Shown here one piece after another: positions 17,912-26,463 of a stretch of 64,000 nt of DNA; position 1 is the first letter of the stretch; every line of letters begins with the position of its first letter. Both the position numbers and the translations under genes were made by a program. A model generated the notes under the pieces. It did no database searches. It had not been told where the DNA came from and saw only the letters and a list, made by a program, of their open reading frames with translations. The DNA lies in the NCBI RefSeq assembly GCF_017884005.1, contig NZ_QFAY01000017.1, positions 1 to 64,000 on the forward strand, written 5' to 3'. This stretch comes from Streptococcus panodentis (GTDB taxonomy: Bacteria; Bacillota; Bacilli; Lactobacillales; Streptococcaceae).

Positions 17912-18269
17912 ACAAATTTTTAAACTTTTTCCCGATAGTCTGGACTAGAGTCGGCAGCTTGATCACCTTGTCATTGCCGAGATGCTCCCGGGCAATTTTG
18001 AGGATTTTCCCTGAGTCCTTGGAGGCAAAGAGAAACTTGCCTTGGTCGGTAAAGATTTCAAAGTGGCGGCTGACCCGCCGGCCGGAGACATTGGCCCCAA
18101 TCTGCTTGATGGCTGTCCATGGAATTTGAATGAATTGTTCTACATTGACATCGGGATAAAATTCAATTGCTTCATCTCCGATTAAAAATTTCCCCACTTT
18201 TCCGCCAATGGCCATGTAGGAAACGCCTGTAGTTTGAAATTCAACTGATTTATTTAAAGACTGTGCCAT
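17895..18269 (-). CDS. manO: ManO, DUF956 family protein linked to mannose PTS
   Basis: A 124-aa small protein of the DUF956 family, encoded next to manLMN in many streptococci, where it is called ManO. Its function is thought to be regulatory but is not established. The start at 18269 follows AAAGGAG on the minus strand and gives MAQSLNKSVEFQTTGVSYM. An in-frame extension of 14 residues upstream lacks a ribosome site. A terminator and a repeat separate it from manN, and it has its own extended -10 promoter. Confidence 0.85.
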   Translation of the reverse strand: MAQSLNKSVEFQTTGVSYMAIGGKVGKFLIGDEAIEFYPDVNVEQFIQIPWTAIKQIGANVSGRRVSRHFEIFTDQGKFLFASKDSGKILKIAREHLGNDKVIKLPTLVQTIGKKFKNLFAKKS

Positions 18270-18299
18270 AGCTGCTCCTTTATCATAAAAACTGTCTCT

Positions 18300-18308
18300 A
18301 TTATACCA
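18300..18308 (-). promoter_or_regulatory. manO extended -10 promoter
   Basis: On the minus strand, TGG-TATAAT lies about 30 bp before the manO start. The TATAGTC end of the adjacent repeat occupies the expected -35 region, and no good -35 hexamer is visible. Confidence 0.5.
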
Positions 18309-18415
18309 CAATATAGTCTTTTAGTTTGCTTTTAGTACTAGGCAACGAGCCGCAGGCCGCACTGGGGTACGGCAAGGCGAGTTAAGGACGGAATAAAAGA
18401 TAAACTAACTGACGA
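18308..18415 (-). repeat. MITE-like repeat, TATAGTC/TATCGTC family
   Basis: The ends TATAGTCTTTTAGTTTGCTT and (complement) TATCGTCAGTTAGTTTATCT are imperfect inverted repeats. The interior has GCAACGAGCCGCAGGC and GTACGGCAAGGCGAG, like the BOX-A primer region. Related copies lie at 56349-56555, 59610 and 36303. It sits exactly between the manN terminator and the manO -10. Confidence 0.65.
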
Positions 18416-18416
18416 T

Positions 18417-18442
18417 AAAAAGAAGGCCGAAACCTTCTTTTT
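18417..18442 (-). terminator. Terminator after manN
   Basis: AAAAGAAGG-N6-CCTTCTTTT is a perfect 9-bp stem with a T tract on the minus strand. It closes the manLMN transcript 3 bp after the manN stop. Confidence 0.8.
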
Positions 18443-18444
18443 GC

Positions 18445-19386
18445 TTACATAATACTGAAGTAGCTTGCAATGATACCGACTATAAAGAGTCCGATAATGA
18501 TGGTGATTGGTGATACTTTCTTCTTTAGCAGCCACATACAGAAGAAGGTCAAAAGCAGTCCCATAAGACCAGGGATAAGGGAATTCAGCTGGCCTTGGAG
18601 GGTGTCAACTTGAATCTTATCAAAGCTCAGCCCTTCCTGAACCTGACCGAGGATGGTTTTTAATTGTTCTCCATTGACAGCGCCTTTAGGCCATTTGATA
18701 TAAGCACCTTCAGACAAAATCTTACCAGGAAGATTGACAGTGAAGACGATGGATACCCAGCGTTCGACCAATACGGCCAAGATAAACATACCGAGGATAG
18801 AAGCGCCTTTGGTGATGTCTTTCAGGATACCGCCGGACATGTCCTTGGTGATTTCTGAACCAGCACGATAACCAAGCTCTTGAGTATACCAGAGGAAGGC
18901 CATCCGGATCAGGTTCCAGCCAATGAAGAAGATGAGCGGACCTGCGATGTTACCAGATGCAGCCAAGGATGCACCGAGAGCTCCGAGGATAGGACGTACA
19001 GTGAACCAGAAGACAGGGTCACCGATACCGGCCAGAGGTCCCATCATCCCGATTTTCACCCCTTGGATAGCAGCGTCTTCAATCTCTGTACCATTGGCTT
19101 TTTCTTCTTCCAGGGCCAAGGTTACCCCCATGATAGGAGCTGCAACGTATGGGTGGGTATTGAAGAATTCCAAGTGGCGTTGAAGAGCGGCAGCTTGATC
19201 TTCTTTTTTAGTGTAGAGTTTTTTGATAGCTGGAATCAGGGAGTAAGCCCAGCCCAGGTTTTGCATCCGTTCATAGTTCCATGAACCTTGCAGGAATTGC
19301 GAGCGCCACCAAACCTTTTGACGGTCAGACTTGGTAAGAGCTACTTTTCCTGATTCTTCAGGTTTTACAGTATTCAATTCTGTCAT
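18445..19386 (-). CDS. manN: Mannose PTS component IID
   Basis: Membrane subunit of the mannose/glucose phosphotransferase permease, forming the channel with IIC (ManM). The 313-aa protein begins with a hydrophilic stretch, then the IID signature (WWRSQFLQGSWNYERMQNLGWAYSLIPAIKKLY), GIGDPVFWFTVRPILGALGASLA and C-terminal membrane helices. The short final ITIIIGLFIVGIIASYFSIM segment is membrane-embedded. It lies 18 bp after manM. The same IIC/IID complex is a known receptor for class IIa bacteriocins in related bacteria. Confidence 0.95.
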   Translation of the reverse strand: MTELNTVKPEESGKVALTKSDRQKVWWRSQFLQGSWNYERMQNLGWAYSLIPAIKKLYTKKEDQAAALQRHLEFFNTHPYVAAPIMGVTLALEEEKANGTEIEDAAIQGVKIGMMGPLAGIGDPVFWFTVRPILGALGASLAASGNIAGPLIFFIGWNLIRMAFLWYTQELGYRAGSEITKDMSGGILKDITKGASILGMFILAVLVERWVSIVFTVNLPGKILSEGAYIKWPKGAVNGEQLKTILGQVQEGLSFDKIQVDTLQGQLNSLIPGLMGLLLTFFCMWLLKKKVSPITIIIGLFIVGIIASYFSIM

Positions 19387-19404
19387 GATAGTCTAGCTCC
19401 TTTC

Positions 19405-20211
19405 CTAGTAATCTTCTAAGATATCGCCAATTGGGTCGCCTGAACCTGAAGAGGTTCCGCCGCCATTACCGCCGCCTTGTTTAGAGAGGTTGAGGTAGAT
19501 GAAGGCAAGAGCAACACCAATCGCACCAAGGGCGATCAGGGTCAGTTCGCTGACAGCTGCCAGAGCAAAACCGATGGCGAAGAATGGCCAAACTTCACGG
19601 GTTGCCATCATATTGATAACCATAGCATAACCAACGGCTACGACCATACCGCCGCCGACAACCATACCGTGGTTGAGCCAGTCTGGCATCATGCTAAGAG
19701 CGCCTTGGACTGATTTGGCAGGGATAGCCAGCAGGAGAGCAGCAGGAACCGCGATACGCAGTCCTTGGAGAAGGAGGGCAAAATAGTGAGCGCGCTCCAC
19801 ACCTGCAATGTTGCCGTGTTCGGCGGCCTTATCAGCAGTGTGAACCAGCGCAACAGAAGCAGTACGCACCAGCATGGTCAGGAAGAGGCCGGCAACGGCA
19901 AGGGGAATAGCTGTCGCAGTCGCAACACCGATACCTTCTTGAGAGAAGTTTCCGCCCTTAACCATAATGATGGCAGCGGCTACAGAAGCGAGAGCAGCAT
20001 CGGGAGCAACGGCTGCACCGATGTTGGCCCAGGCGAGGGCAATCATTTGCAGGGAACCACCAAGCATAACGCCTGCAGTGAGATTACCAGTTGCTGCACC
20101 GATCAGAGTACAAGCAACGAGCGGTTGGTGGAATTGGAATTGGTCGAGGATACCTTCAAGACCAGCAAGGAAGGCAACAATTACGACCAAGATAGCAGAA
20201 ATAATTGACAT
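19405..20211 (-). CDS. manM: Mannose PTS component IIC
   Basis: The sugar-translocating membrane subunit of the mannose PTS. The 268-aa protein has about 7-8 hydrophobic helices, the IIC motif GLEGILDQFQFHQPLVACTLIGAATGNL and a Gly-rich cytoplasmic tail (GGGNGGGTSSGSGDPIGD). The Gly tail is longer than in the E. coli homologue and typical for streptococci. It lies 40 bp after manL with its own ribosome site. Confidence 0.95.
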   Translation of the reverse strand: MSIISAILVVIVAFLAGLEGILDQFQFHQPLVACTLIGAATGNLTAGVMLGGSLQMIALAWANIGAAVAPDAALASVAAAIIMVKGGNFSQEGIGVATATAIPLAVAGLFLTMLVRTASVALVHTADKAAEHGNIAGVERAHYFALLLQGLRIAVPAALLLAIPAKSVQGALSMMPDWLNHGMVVGGGMVVAVGYAMVINMMATREVWPFFAIGFALAAVSELTLIALGAIGVALAFIYLNLSKQGGGNGGGTSSGSGDPIGDILEDY

Positions 20212-20251
20212 ATTCTAAATCCTTTCATAAAGTCTAAGCAGAAGGAGCAGA

Positions 20252-21247
20252 TTATTGCACATCGGCTTTTTTAATCAGCTCGAACAAATCTTTCTTAGAA
20301 TCATTTGGTACCTTGCGGACGTCAAATGAAACGCCCAGATCACGCAGCTTTTCAAAGGCAGCAACGTCATCTTTATCCATTGATAATACGTTGTTCACCA
20401 TTGTTTTTCCAGTTGAGTGAGCCATGGAGCCGACGTTCAGCTCCTTGATCTCAACACCGCCTTCAACAGCCCGAAGGGCGTCTTGGACGGTTTCAAACAA
20501 GATCAGTGCATGCGTATTGCCAAAGCGGGGGTCCTTAGAAGCATCAATCAGTTTTTGAATAGGGACAACGTTGGCTTTGACACCGTTAGGTGCCGCTTGT
20601 TTGATCAATTCTTTACGCAATTCATCCTTTGCAACATCATCTGATGCAACGATGATACGGTCTGCTTTCGATGCAGGAGTCCAGTTGGTAGCAACCTGAC
20701 CGTGCAGGAGTCGTGTGTCCAAGCGAGCCAAGTTGATTTTAAGTTTGCCGTCACCGATGACCGTTCCTTCTGGAATAGCAGCCTGAGGCGCGGCTTCTGG
20801 AGCAGGAGCACTTGCAGCTGATTCTTCAGCAGGGTTGAGCTCTTCCGGAAGAGCTTTGACGCCTTCCTTGGCTTCTTTGATGATATTGGCAACGACAGCA
20901 TCGACGCCGGCATTCGCATCCATCATCCTTTCTGTATAGGCCTGAATCAGCATGGGCAGATTCAAACCAGTGATAATGGCGAACTTGCGGTCAGGATTTT
21001 CTCCCATGACACGGCTGGCCTGATTAAACGGAGAACCGCTCCAAAGGTCAGCCAAGACCAATACCTCATCGTCCGCGTCAAACGAAGCCACAGCGTCATT
21101 GAATTTGGCATATAAATCATCCGGTCCTTCATGGGGCATGAAAGTCACAACTTGAACTTTTTCCTGCTCGCCGAAAATCATGGAACCTGACTGATGAATA
21201 CCAGCGGCAAATTCACCATGGCTAGCAATAATGATTCCGATACTCAT
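20252..21247 (-). CDS. manL: Mannose PTS component IIAB
   Basis: The cytoplasmic phosphotransfer protein. His10 (IIASHGEF) in the IIA domain accepts phosphate from HPr and His182 ([13 protein letters not shown]) in the IIB domain passes it to the sugar. The 331 aa include an Ala/Pro-rich hinge at about 138-163. In streptococci it also signals glucose status. It is first in the manLMN operon, with a strong promoter carrying a cre site. Confidence 0.96.
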   Translation of the reverse strand: MSIGIIIASHGEFAAGIHQSGSMIFGEQEKVQVVTFMPHEGPDDLYAKFNDAVASFDADDEVLVLADLWSGSPFNQASRVMGENPDRKFAIITGLNLPMLIQAYTERMMDANAGVDAVVANIIKEAKEGVKALPEELNPAEESAASAPAPEAAPQAAIPEGTVIGDGKLKINLARLDTRLLHGQVATNWTPASKADRIIVASDDVAKDELRKELIKQAAPNGVKANVVPIQKLIDASKDPRFGNTHALILFETVQDALRAVEGGVEIKELNVGSMAHSTGKTMVNNVLSMDKDDVAAFEKLRDLGVSFDVRKVPNDSKKDLFELIKKADVQ

Positions 21248-21309
21248 TATTGTTTTTCCTCCTTATAAAATGTTTGACTCAAGTTTTAAGAAAACTTTAA
21301 GGCAAGTTT

Positions 21310-21338
21310 ATTATAAAACGTTTTCATGAAAAATGCAA
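21310..21338 (-). promoter_or_regulatory. man promoter with cre (CcpA) site
   Basis: On the minus strand, TTGCAT (21333-21338) and TATAAT (21310-21315) are 17 bp apart. TGAAAACGTTTTAT (21313-21326), a near match to the CcpA cre consensus, occupies the spacer and overlaps the -10, so binding should repress. I see no gene from 21340 to 21680. Confidence 0.75.
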
Positions 21339-21685
21339 GCGATTTTATCAAATTCTTTCAAAATGAGCTGGCTGAGGCAAGATACTGAAAAATCATGGTT
21401 TGCCAAAAAGCTGTTTGCAGAATTCTTTGGCCCAGCCACCCAAAAAACGAAATTTAGATGATTAACATATGAAAGAAAATGAAACAATTTGAAAGAAACG
21501 CCTGAGGTATGAAATAGAGGCATTTGTTTGAAAAAATGTTCGTTTGCAGTCTGGCAGATCTGTTCGGAAAATTTCTCTTTCCCCGTCACACTTGCTTCAA
21601 GCTTTTTGAAAGATTAGCGGTATTTCTGCAAATTTTTCCTGGATTGACGGGAACAGGCCCCCAGATTTTCATGAATAGAGATTTT

Positions 21686-21719
21686 AAAAAATTCCCAAGC
21701 TTTCGTCCAGCTTGGGAAT
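21686..21719 (-). terminator. Terminator of adhP
   Basis: ATTCCCAAGCT-N7-AGCTTGGGAAT is a perfect 11-bp stem with a T run on the minus strand, 10 bp after the adhP stop. Confidence 0.9.
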
Positions 21720-21728
21720 GCGGTCTGC

Positions 21729-22748
21729 TTAGTTCGTGAAGTCCAGTACCATCCGGCCCTGAATGGTACCGGCCTGCATTTCATCAAAGACTTGAACAGC
21801 ATCTGCAAGAGGGCGTTTTTGGACCACTGGAACGACCAGGCCTTCAGCGCCGAACTGAAAGGCTTCTTCCAAGTCTTTCCGAGTACCCACAAGGGAGCCG
21901 ATGACCTGAATGCCGTCCAGAACGGTTTTGACGATGCTGAGGTCCATCATTTCGGACGGCAGACCGACTGCCACCACACGGCCTCCAGCCCGGACAGAGT
22001 CTACAGCCTGGTTAAAGGCAACCTTGGAGACAGCGGTGACCACGGCAGAATGCGCACCGCCTGTCTTTTCCTGAATCAGTCCCGGCACATCCGCAATTTC
22101 CTTGCCGTTGATGATTATATCGGCACCGACTTCCTTGGCCAAAGCCAATTTGTCAGGATTGATATCTACCGCAACAACATGGGCATTGAAAACTTTCTTG
22201 GCATACTGTACAGCCAGATTGCCCAGTCCGCCGGCTCCGTAAATAACAATCCACTGACCGGGCTGCAGCTGTGCTTCTTTAATGGCTTTGTAGGTTGTGA
22301 CACCGGCGCAGGTAATGGAGGAAGCCTGAGCTGGATCCAGTCCATCCGGTACCTTGACTGCATAGTCCGCCCTTACGATACACTGCTCCGCCATACCGCC
22401 GTCAACGGAATAACCGGCATTTTTAACAGAGCGGCAGAGAGTCTCACGGCCAGTGGTGCAGTATTCACAGCAGCCGCAGCCTTCGAAGAACCAAGCGACA
22501 CTGACGCGATCGCCAATCTTGAGGTTGGTGACACCTGCTGCGATTTCTTTGACAATGCCGATGCCTTCGTGTCCCAGAACACGGCCCGGAACCTTTCCGA
22601 AGTCGCCGTGAGCAACATGCAGGTCTGTATGGCAGACTCCGCAGTATTCGATTTCAACCAGCGCTTCGCCGGTTTGGAGCGGCCGGAGTTCCTTATTTTC
22701 AGTAATTTCGACTCCGTTTCCTTGAGCATTTACAACAACTGCTTTCAT
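21729..22748 (-). CDS. adhP: Zinc-dependent alcohol dehydrogenase
   Basis: Interconverts ethanol and acetaldehyde with NAD. The 339-aa MDR protein has catalytic-zinc ligands Cys36, His60 and Glu61 (GHEGIG), structural-zinc cysteines at 91, 94, 97 and 105, and the Rossmann loop [10 protein letters not shown]. It closely resembles AdhP/AdhA of streptococci. It is monocistronic with a clear ribosome site (AGGAGGAAAC) and a strong terminator. It lies upstream of the man operon in the same orientation but has a separate transcript. Confidence 0.93.
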   Translation of the reverse strand: MKAVVVNAQGNGVEITENKELRPLQTGEALVEIEYCGVCHTDLHVAHGDFGKVPGRVLGHEGIGIVKEIAAGVTNLKIGDRVSVAWFFEGCGCCEYCTTGRETLCRSVKNAGYSVDGGMAEQCIVRADYAVKVPDGLDPAQASSITCAGVTTYKAIKEAQLQPGQWIVIYGAGGLGNLAVQYAKKVFNAHVVAVDINPDKLALAKEVGADIIINGKEIADVPGLIQEKTGGAHSAVVTAVSKVAFNQAVDSVRAGGRVVAVGLPSEMMDLSIVKTVLDGIQVIGSLVGTRKDLEEAFQFGAEGLVVPVVQKRPLADAVQVFDEMQAGTIQGRMVLDFTN

Positions 22749-22879
22749 GATGAGTTTCCTCCTGTTGTACTAAATATGATTATGTTAATTATATCACAAA
22801 GTCAAACAAAGAGCAAACGCTTACAGAAACTCTTTGAAAAGATGCTTAACTGGTTTTCTATCCGGAGCCATAGGACGCA

Positions 22880-23185
22880 GGGACAGACTCCCATGATGGC
22901 TGTGTCCTCACCCACAGAGGGATGCATCTTTTGGAAGATACTGTATAAAAAAGGCTTCAACTCATGAAAAAGGCATAAGGTGAGGAAAACAGAGTTTTCC
23001 TCAATGTAGGAGCTTTTTGGAGTCTAAAAGCTATCCGTAACCTCAAAGCAGTGCTTTTGTTTGTTCCTCTTAGAAGCTTTATCTATAACCACAAAACCTC
23101 CACTGGAGCTTTTGAGCAATCAGCTGCCGCGTCAAGAGTTTTTTACCAGAACAAAGCGAGACTGGAACGCTTTTGTTCCAGTCTC
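22880..23185 (-). repeat. Composite intergenic repeat, second copy
   Basis: It has the same layout as 13136-13375. The interior module is inverted at 22880-22950. A perfect hairpin TGAGGAAAAC-aga-GTTTTCCTCA follows (22981-23003), then the AGGAGCTTTTTGGAGTCTAA segment with an extra boxB-like insertion (ACCTCAAAGCAGTGCTTTTG). The end is a perfect 11-bp hairpin (23158-23185). No gene is seen between adhP and the HAD gene. Confidence 0.65.
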
Positions 23186-23198
23186 CAAAGTGTCTGAT

Positions 23199-24011
23199 TT
23201 ATAAAAATAATTTATTTAATTCATGGGCCACACCATCTTGGTCGTTGGTAAAATCCAGCTGTCTGTCGGCATAGGGCAGCAGATCAGTGCTGGCGTTTTT
23301 CATAGCATAGCCGGTGCCGGCAAAGGACAGCATTTCAGTATCATTATGCTCATCGCCAAAGGCAATCAGATGCTGGCGGTCTACATTAAGGAGGTTGAGC
23401 AGATACTGGAGAGCAAAGGCTTTATTGACACCTTTGGGGGCACATTCCAGAATATTCAGCGGACCGCCCCAGGTATTGATTGACAGCTCATGCTGGTAAA
23501 AGGCATTCATTTCCTCGGCTAGGGCATATTTGTCATTGGCCCGGGTCTGCAGGAGGATAGCATTGGGATTTTCGGTGACCAGATGCGACTGAAACTGATT
23601 TTCCGGCTTGAAATTTTCAATGCCAAAGAGTTTGGGGTCGGCAATTTTTTCGTTGGGGTCGGTGATATAGAATTTATTGCGGTATTCGCCTGCGATAAAA
23701 TCGGCCTCGATTTCTTCTTTGCGCTCTACCATGTCTAAAAGGAAAGATTTATCCAGAGTCAGAGACTGTTCGTGCGGCCATTTTTTTTCAGGCAGATGGG
23801 TCAGAGCGCCATTGAAATTGATCATGGGGGTATTGAGCTCCAGCTCCTTGTAAAACTTCAGAGCCATGCGGTAGGGCCTGCCGGTGGTAATGACAACCTT
23901 ATGGCCTTTGGCTGATATTCTTTTGATGGTTTCTTTGGTGAAATCTGACAGCTGGCTGTTAGAGTCCAGCAAGGTTCCGTCCAAATCCACGGCAATTACT
24001 TTTTTAGTCAT
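23199..24011 (-). CDS. HAD superfamily (Cof-type) phosphatase
   Basis: A 270-aa HAD hydrolase of the Cof/YidA type. The nucleophile and acid/base aspartates are in VDLDGTLLDS (Asp9, Asp11), with motif II TTGRP and motif IV GDEHNDTEML. It probably dephosphorylates sugar phosphates or flavin/pyridoxal intermediates; the substrate cannot be read from the sequence. The start at 24011 is 8 bases after GGAAAG. An in-frame extension of 20 residues overlaps the divergent promoter and is not coding. Confidence 0.87.
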   Translation of the reverse strand: MTKKVIAVDLDGTLLDSNSQLSDFTKETIKRISAKGHKVVITTGRPYRMALKFYKELELNTPMINFNGALTHLPEKKWPHEQSLTLDKSFLLDMVERKEEIEADFIAGEYRNKFYITDPNEKIADPKLFGIENFKPENQFQSHLVTENPNAILLQTRANDKYALAEEMNAFYQHELSINTWGGPLNILECAPKGVNKAFALQYLLNLLNVDRQHLIAFGDEHNDTEMLSFAGTGYAMKNASTDLLPYADRQLDFTNDQDGVAHELNKLFL

Positions 24012-24042
24012 GTTCATCTCTTTCCAAGTGATAATACAGACT

Positions 24043-24051
24043 ATTATAACA
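24043..24051 (-). promoter_or_regulatory. Extended -10 promoter of HAD gene
   Basis: On the minus strand, TGT-TATAAT lies about 30 bp before the HAD start. It is back to back with the promoter at 24078-24086. Confidence 0.6.
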
Positions 24052-24077
24052 GAAATAGGCCTAAATAACACGACTTA

Positions 24078-24086
24078 TGTTATAAT
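24078..24086 (+). promoter_or_regulatory. Extended -10 promoter of DUF1361 gene
   Basis: TGT-TATAAT lies 50 bp before ATG 24136. It is divergent from, and nearly identical to, the HAD promoter; no good -35 is seen for either. Confidence 0.6.
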
Positions 24087-24135
24087 GAAGCTTCAGTCAG
24101 CCAAAGAGCTGTGTCAGATGAAGGAGGTTTTTCCC

Positions 24136-24738
24136 ATGCGCAAGCCGCTGTTGATTCATGCTTTTTTTCTGTTCATTTCATTTTTTATCTATTTCCAGTC
24201 TTCAAACGGCGGTCCGACCTATCTTATCTGGAATATGACTCTGGCCCTAATTGCTTATGATTCGGCAGTTTTGACTCTTTTATTTAAAAAACAGAGGTGG
24301 CTCTATCCTCTTTTCCTCATCGTCTGGCTGGGATTTTTCCCCAACACCTTCTATATGATAACGGATTTGGTCCATATGACTTGGGCGGCAGATGTTTTAT
24401 CTCAGCCCAACGTTCTGTTACTCTTTTTTGCCTTTGTTTTCAGCATTTTCTTTGCTGTGTTCTGCGGCCTGGAGAGCTGGACTCTGGTCAAGGGGCGCTG
24501 GCAGCTGAGCTGGTATCTGGAGCTGCTGCTGACGGCCGGCCTGTCTTTCATCTCTGGTCTGGCAATTTATATCGGCCGCTATGATCGGCTCAATACTTGG
24601 GATTTGCTCGCTCAGCCCCAGCTGGTTCTGCAAAAGCTCTGGTCTGCTCTGCAGCAGGAGCGGCTGCCTTTTGTAGCTGGTTTTGCTCTTCTGCAATTCA
24701 TGTGTTTGGTATTTTCAGCCAAAGAAAATAAAAAATAA
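24136..24738 (+). CDS. DUF1361 integral membrane protein
   Basis: A 200-aa membrane protein with about six hydrophobic helices. It carries the conserved FPNTFYMITDLVHM segment typical of DUF1361 proteins. The function is unknown. The start is set by AAGGAGG (24121-24127) before ATG 24136. The frame is open far upstream, but that part crosses the divergent promoter and is not coding. It is followed closely by the promoter of the purine permease. Confidence 0.78.
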   Translation: MRKPLLIHAFFLFISFFIYFQSSNGGPTYLIWNMTLALIAYDSAVLTLLFKKQRWLYPLFLIVWLGFFPNTFYMITDLVHMTWAADVLSQPNVLLLFFAFVFSIFFAVFCGLESWTLVKGRWQLSWYLELLLTAGLSFISGLAIYIGRYDRLNTWDLLAQPQLVLQKLWSALQQERLPFVAGFALLQFMCLVFSAKENKK

Positions 24739-24758
24739 GAAAAAAGAAAACATTTATC

Positions 24759-24787
24759 TTGAAAAAGTGAATGTTTTTTATTATAAT
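24759..24787 (+). promoter_or_regulatory. Promoter of NCS2 permease
   Basis: TTGAAA (24759-24764) and TATAAT (24782-24787) have a 17-bp spacer. It gives a leader of about 135 nt before ATG 24930. Confidence 0.75.
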
Positions 24788-24834
24788 CATATTATCGTTC
24801 GTAAATAGCGACGTGCAGCTTATAAATGAAGTTA

Positions 24835-24876
24835 AACAGAACTTGAACAGTTTTTGGGCAAGTTTGCTGTTTTTTT
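24835..24876 (+). terminator. Terminator hairpin inside permease leader (attenuator)
   Basis: AACAG-AACTTG (24835-24845) pairs with CAAGTT-tg-CTGTT (24859-24871), followed by TTTTTT. It lies after the promoter and 54 bp before the start codon, so it should control read-through into the permease. Confidence 0.65.
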
Positions 24877-24929
24877 GTTTTCGAGTCTTGAAACACTCAG
24901 ATCTTTTCAGCAAGGAGATTATTTCAATC

Positions 24930-26369
24930 ATGGATAAACTTTTTAAACTGCAGGAGAATGGTACGACTGTCCGTACAGAAATTCTTGCCGGCCTGACGAC
25001 TTTCTTTGCCATGAGCTACATTCTTTTTGTCAATCCTGAAATGCTCAGTCAGACAGGAATGCCAGCTCAGGGAGTCTTTCTGGCTACGATTATCGGGACG
25101 GTGGCCGGAACACTGATGATGGCTTTTTATGCCAATATCCCCTATGCACAGGCTCCCGGCATGGGGCTGAATGCCTTCTTTACTTATACTGTCGTCTTCG
25201 CTTTGGGCTATACCTGGCAGGAAGCGCTGGCCATGGTCTTTCTCTGCGGTCTGATCAGTATCATTGTGACTTTGAGCAGCATCCGCAAGACGATTATCCG
25301 GGCCATTCCAGATGCCCTGCAGCACGCTATCTCAGGCGGGATTGGTATTTTTTTGGCCTATATTGGGATTAAAAAAGCCGGTCTTCTGCAATTTTCCATT
25401 GACCCGGGAACCTATACGGCAGCAGGAGAAGGGGCAGACAAGGGGCAGGCGGCTCTTACGGCCAATGGTATGGCTACGCCTGCTTTGGTTGATTTTGACA
25501 ATCCGGCTGTGCTGGTGGCTCTCTTTGGCATCTTTTTGACCATTGTGTTGGTTCTGAAGAAGGTCAGAGGCGGTATTGTCCTTTCTATTGCAGCCACAAC
25601 GATTGTGGCTATTCTGAGCGGAGTGGTCAATCTGGGCAGCATCAATTTTGCTTCAAACAATCTGGGCGCAGCTTTTAAGGATTTAGGCACTATTTTTGGT
25701 GCATCCTTGGGAAAGGACGGCCTGGTGTCACTGTTTTCTAAGCCTGAGCGGATCCCAGAGGTCTTGATGGCTGTCTTGGCTTTCTCCATTACGGATGTCT
25801 TTGATAATATCGGGACTCTGATCAGTACAGGCCGCAAGGCGGGAATCTTTAATGTGGCAGATGAGGAAGCGGCGCGTGATTCATCCGGCTTGCAGACCAA
25901 GATGGATAAGGCTCTGTTTTCAGATATGGTCGGAACGACTGTCGGAGCCGTTGCCGGAACTTCCAATGTGACGACTTATGTAGAGTCAGCAGCCGGTATT
26001 GAAGCCGGCGGCCGGACCGGGCTGACCGCTCTGGTGGTAGCTCTGCTCTTTATCGTTGCCAGCTTCTTCAGTCCTTTGCTGGCGATTGTGCCGACAGTGG
26101 CAGTAGCCCCTATTCTGATTATTGTTGGCATCATGATGCTGTCCAGTATGACTGACATCAAATGGAATGACCTTTCAGAAGCAGTGCCGGCTTTCTTTAC
26201 CTCTATCTTTATGGGCTTAACCTACAGCATCACCCACGGGATTGCAGCTGGCTTTATCATGTATGCCCTGGTCAAGGTCATCAAGGGCGAGGCCAAGGAA
26301 GTCCACCCGATGATCTGGGTGCTCAATGCCCTCAATATCCTCAACTTTATCAGTCTGGCCTTGGCCTGA
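24930..26369 (+). CDS. NCS2 family purine permease (AzgA/PbuG-like)
   Basis: A proton-coupled uptake carrier for adenine, guanine or hypoxanthine. The 479-aa protein has 12-14 predicted helices and family segments GLTTFFAMSYILFVNP, YAQAPGMGLNAFF, FSITDVFDNIGTLI and TSNVTTYVESAAGIEAGGRTGLTALV, which match the AzgA-like branch. I chose ATG 24930 with AAGGAGA before it. A longer open frame starting at 24771 would cover the promoter and attenuator. The exact purine specificity is not readable. Confidence 0.9.
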   Translation: MDKLFKLQENGTTVRTEILAGLTTFFAMSYILFVNPEMLSQTGMPAQGVFLATIIGTVAGTLMMAFYANIPYAQAPGMGLNAFFTYTVVFALGYTWQEALAMVFLCGLISIIVTLSSIRKTIIRAIPDALQHAISGGIGIFLAYIGIKKAGLLQFSIDPGTYTAAGEGADKGQAALTANGMATPALVDFDNPAVLVALFGIFLTIVLVLKKVRGGIVLSIAATTIVAILSGVVNLGSINFASNNLGAAFKDLGTIFGASLGKDGLVSLFSKPERIPEVLMAVLAFSITDVFDNIGTLISTGRKAGIFNVADEEAARDSSGLQTKMDKALFSDMVGTTVGAVAGTSNVTTYVESAAGIEAGGRTGLTALVVALLFIVASFFSPLLAIVPTVAVAPILIIVGIMMLSSMTDIKWNDLSEAVPAFFTSIFMGLTYSITHGIAAGFIMYALVKVIKGEAKEVHPMIWVLNALNILNFISLALA

Positions 26370-26380
26370 CAGGTATAAAA

Positions 26381-26407
26381 AGCTGGCTTTATCTGGCCGG
26401 TTTTTTT
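26381..26407 (+). terminator. Terminator after NCS2 permease
   Basis: AGCTGGC-N8-GCCGGTT forms a short G.U-containing stem followed by TTTTTTT, directly after the stop codon. Confidence 0.7.
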
Positions 26408-26448
26408 GTGGACAAAATGTGAAAAATGAAGCAGAAAATAAAAACTTT

Positions 26449-26457
26449 TGATATAAT
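26449..26457 (+). promoter_or_regulatory. tsaE promoter giving a leaderless mRNA
   Basis: TGA-TATAAT ends at 26457 and the tsaE ATG is at 26464. A normal start point, about 7 bp after the -10, falls on the A of ATG, and there is no room for a ribosome site. Confidence 0.65.
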
Positions 26458-26463
26458 AGAAGA

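Noticed and set aside
21311..21589. 92-codon minus-strand frame upstream of manL
   Set aside because: It overlaps the man promoter and cre site, has no ribosome site and shows no protein-like pattern.
24794..24806. PurR box-like sequence (complement ATTTACGAACGAT) near the purine permease
   Set aside because: Two key positions differ from the streptococcal PurBox and it lies downstream of the -10, where PurR activation is not expected.
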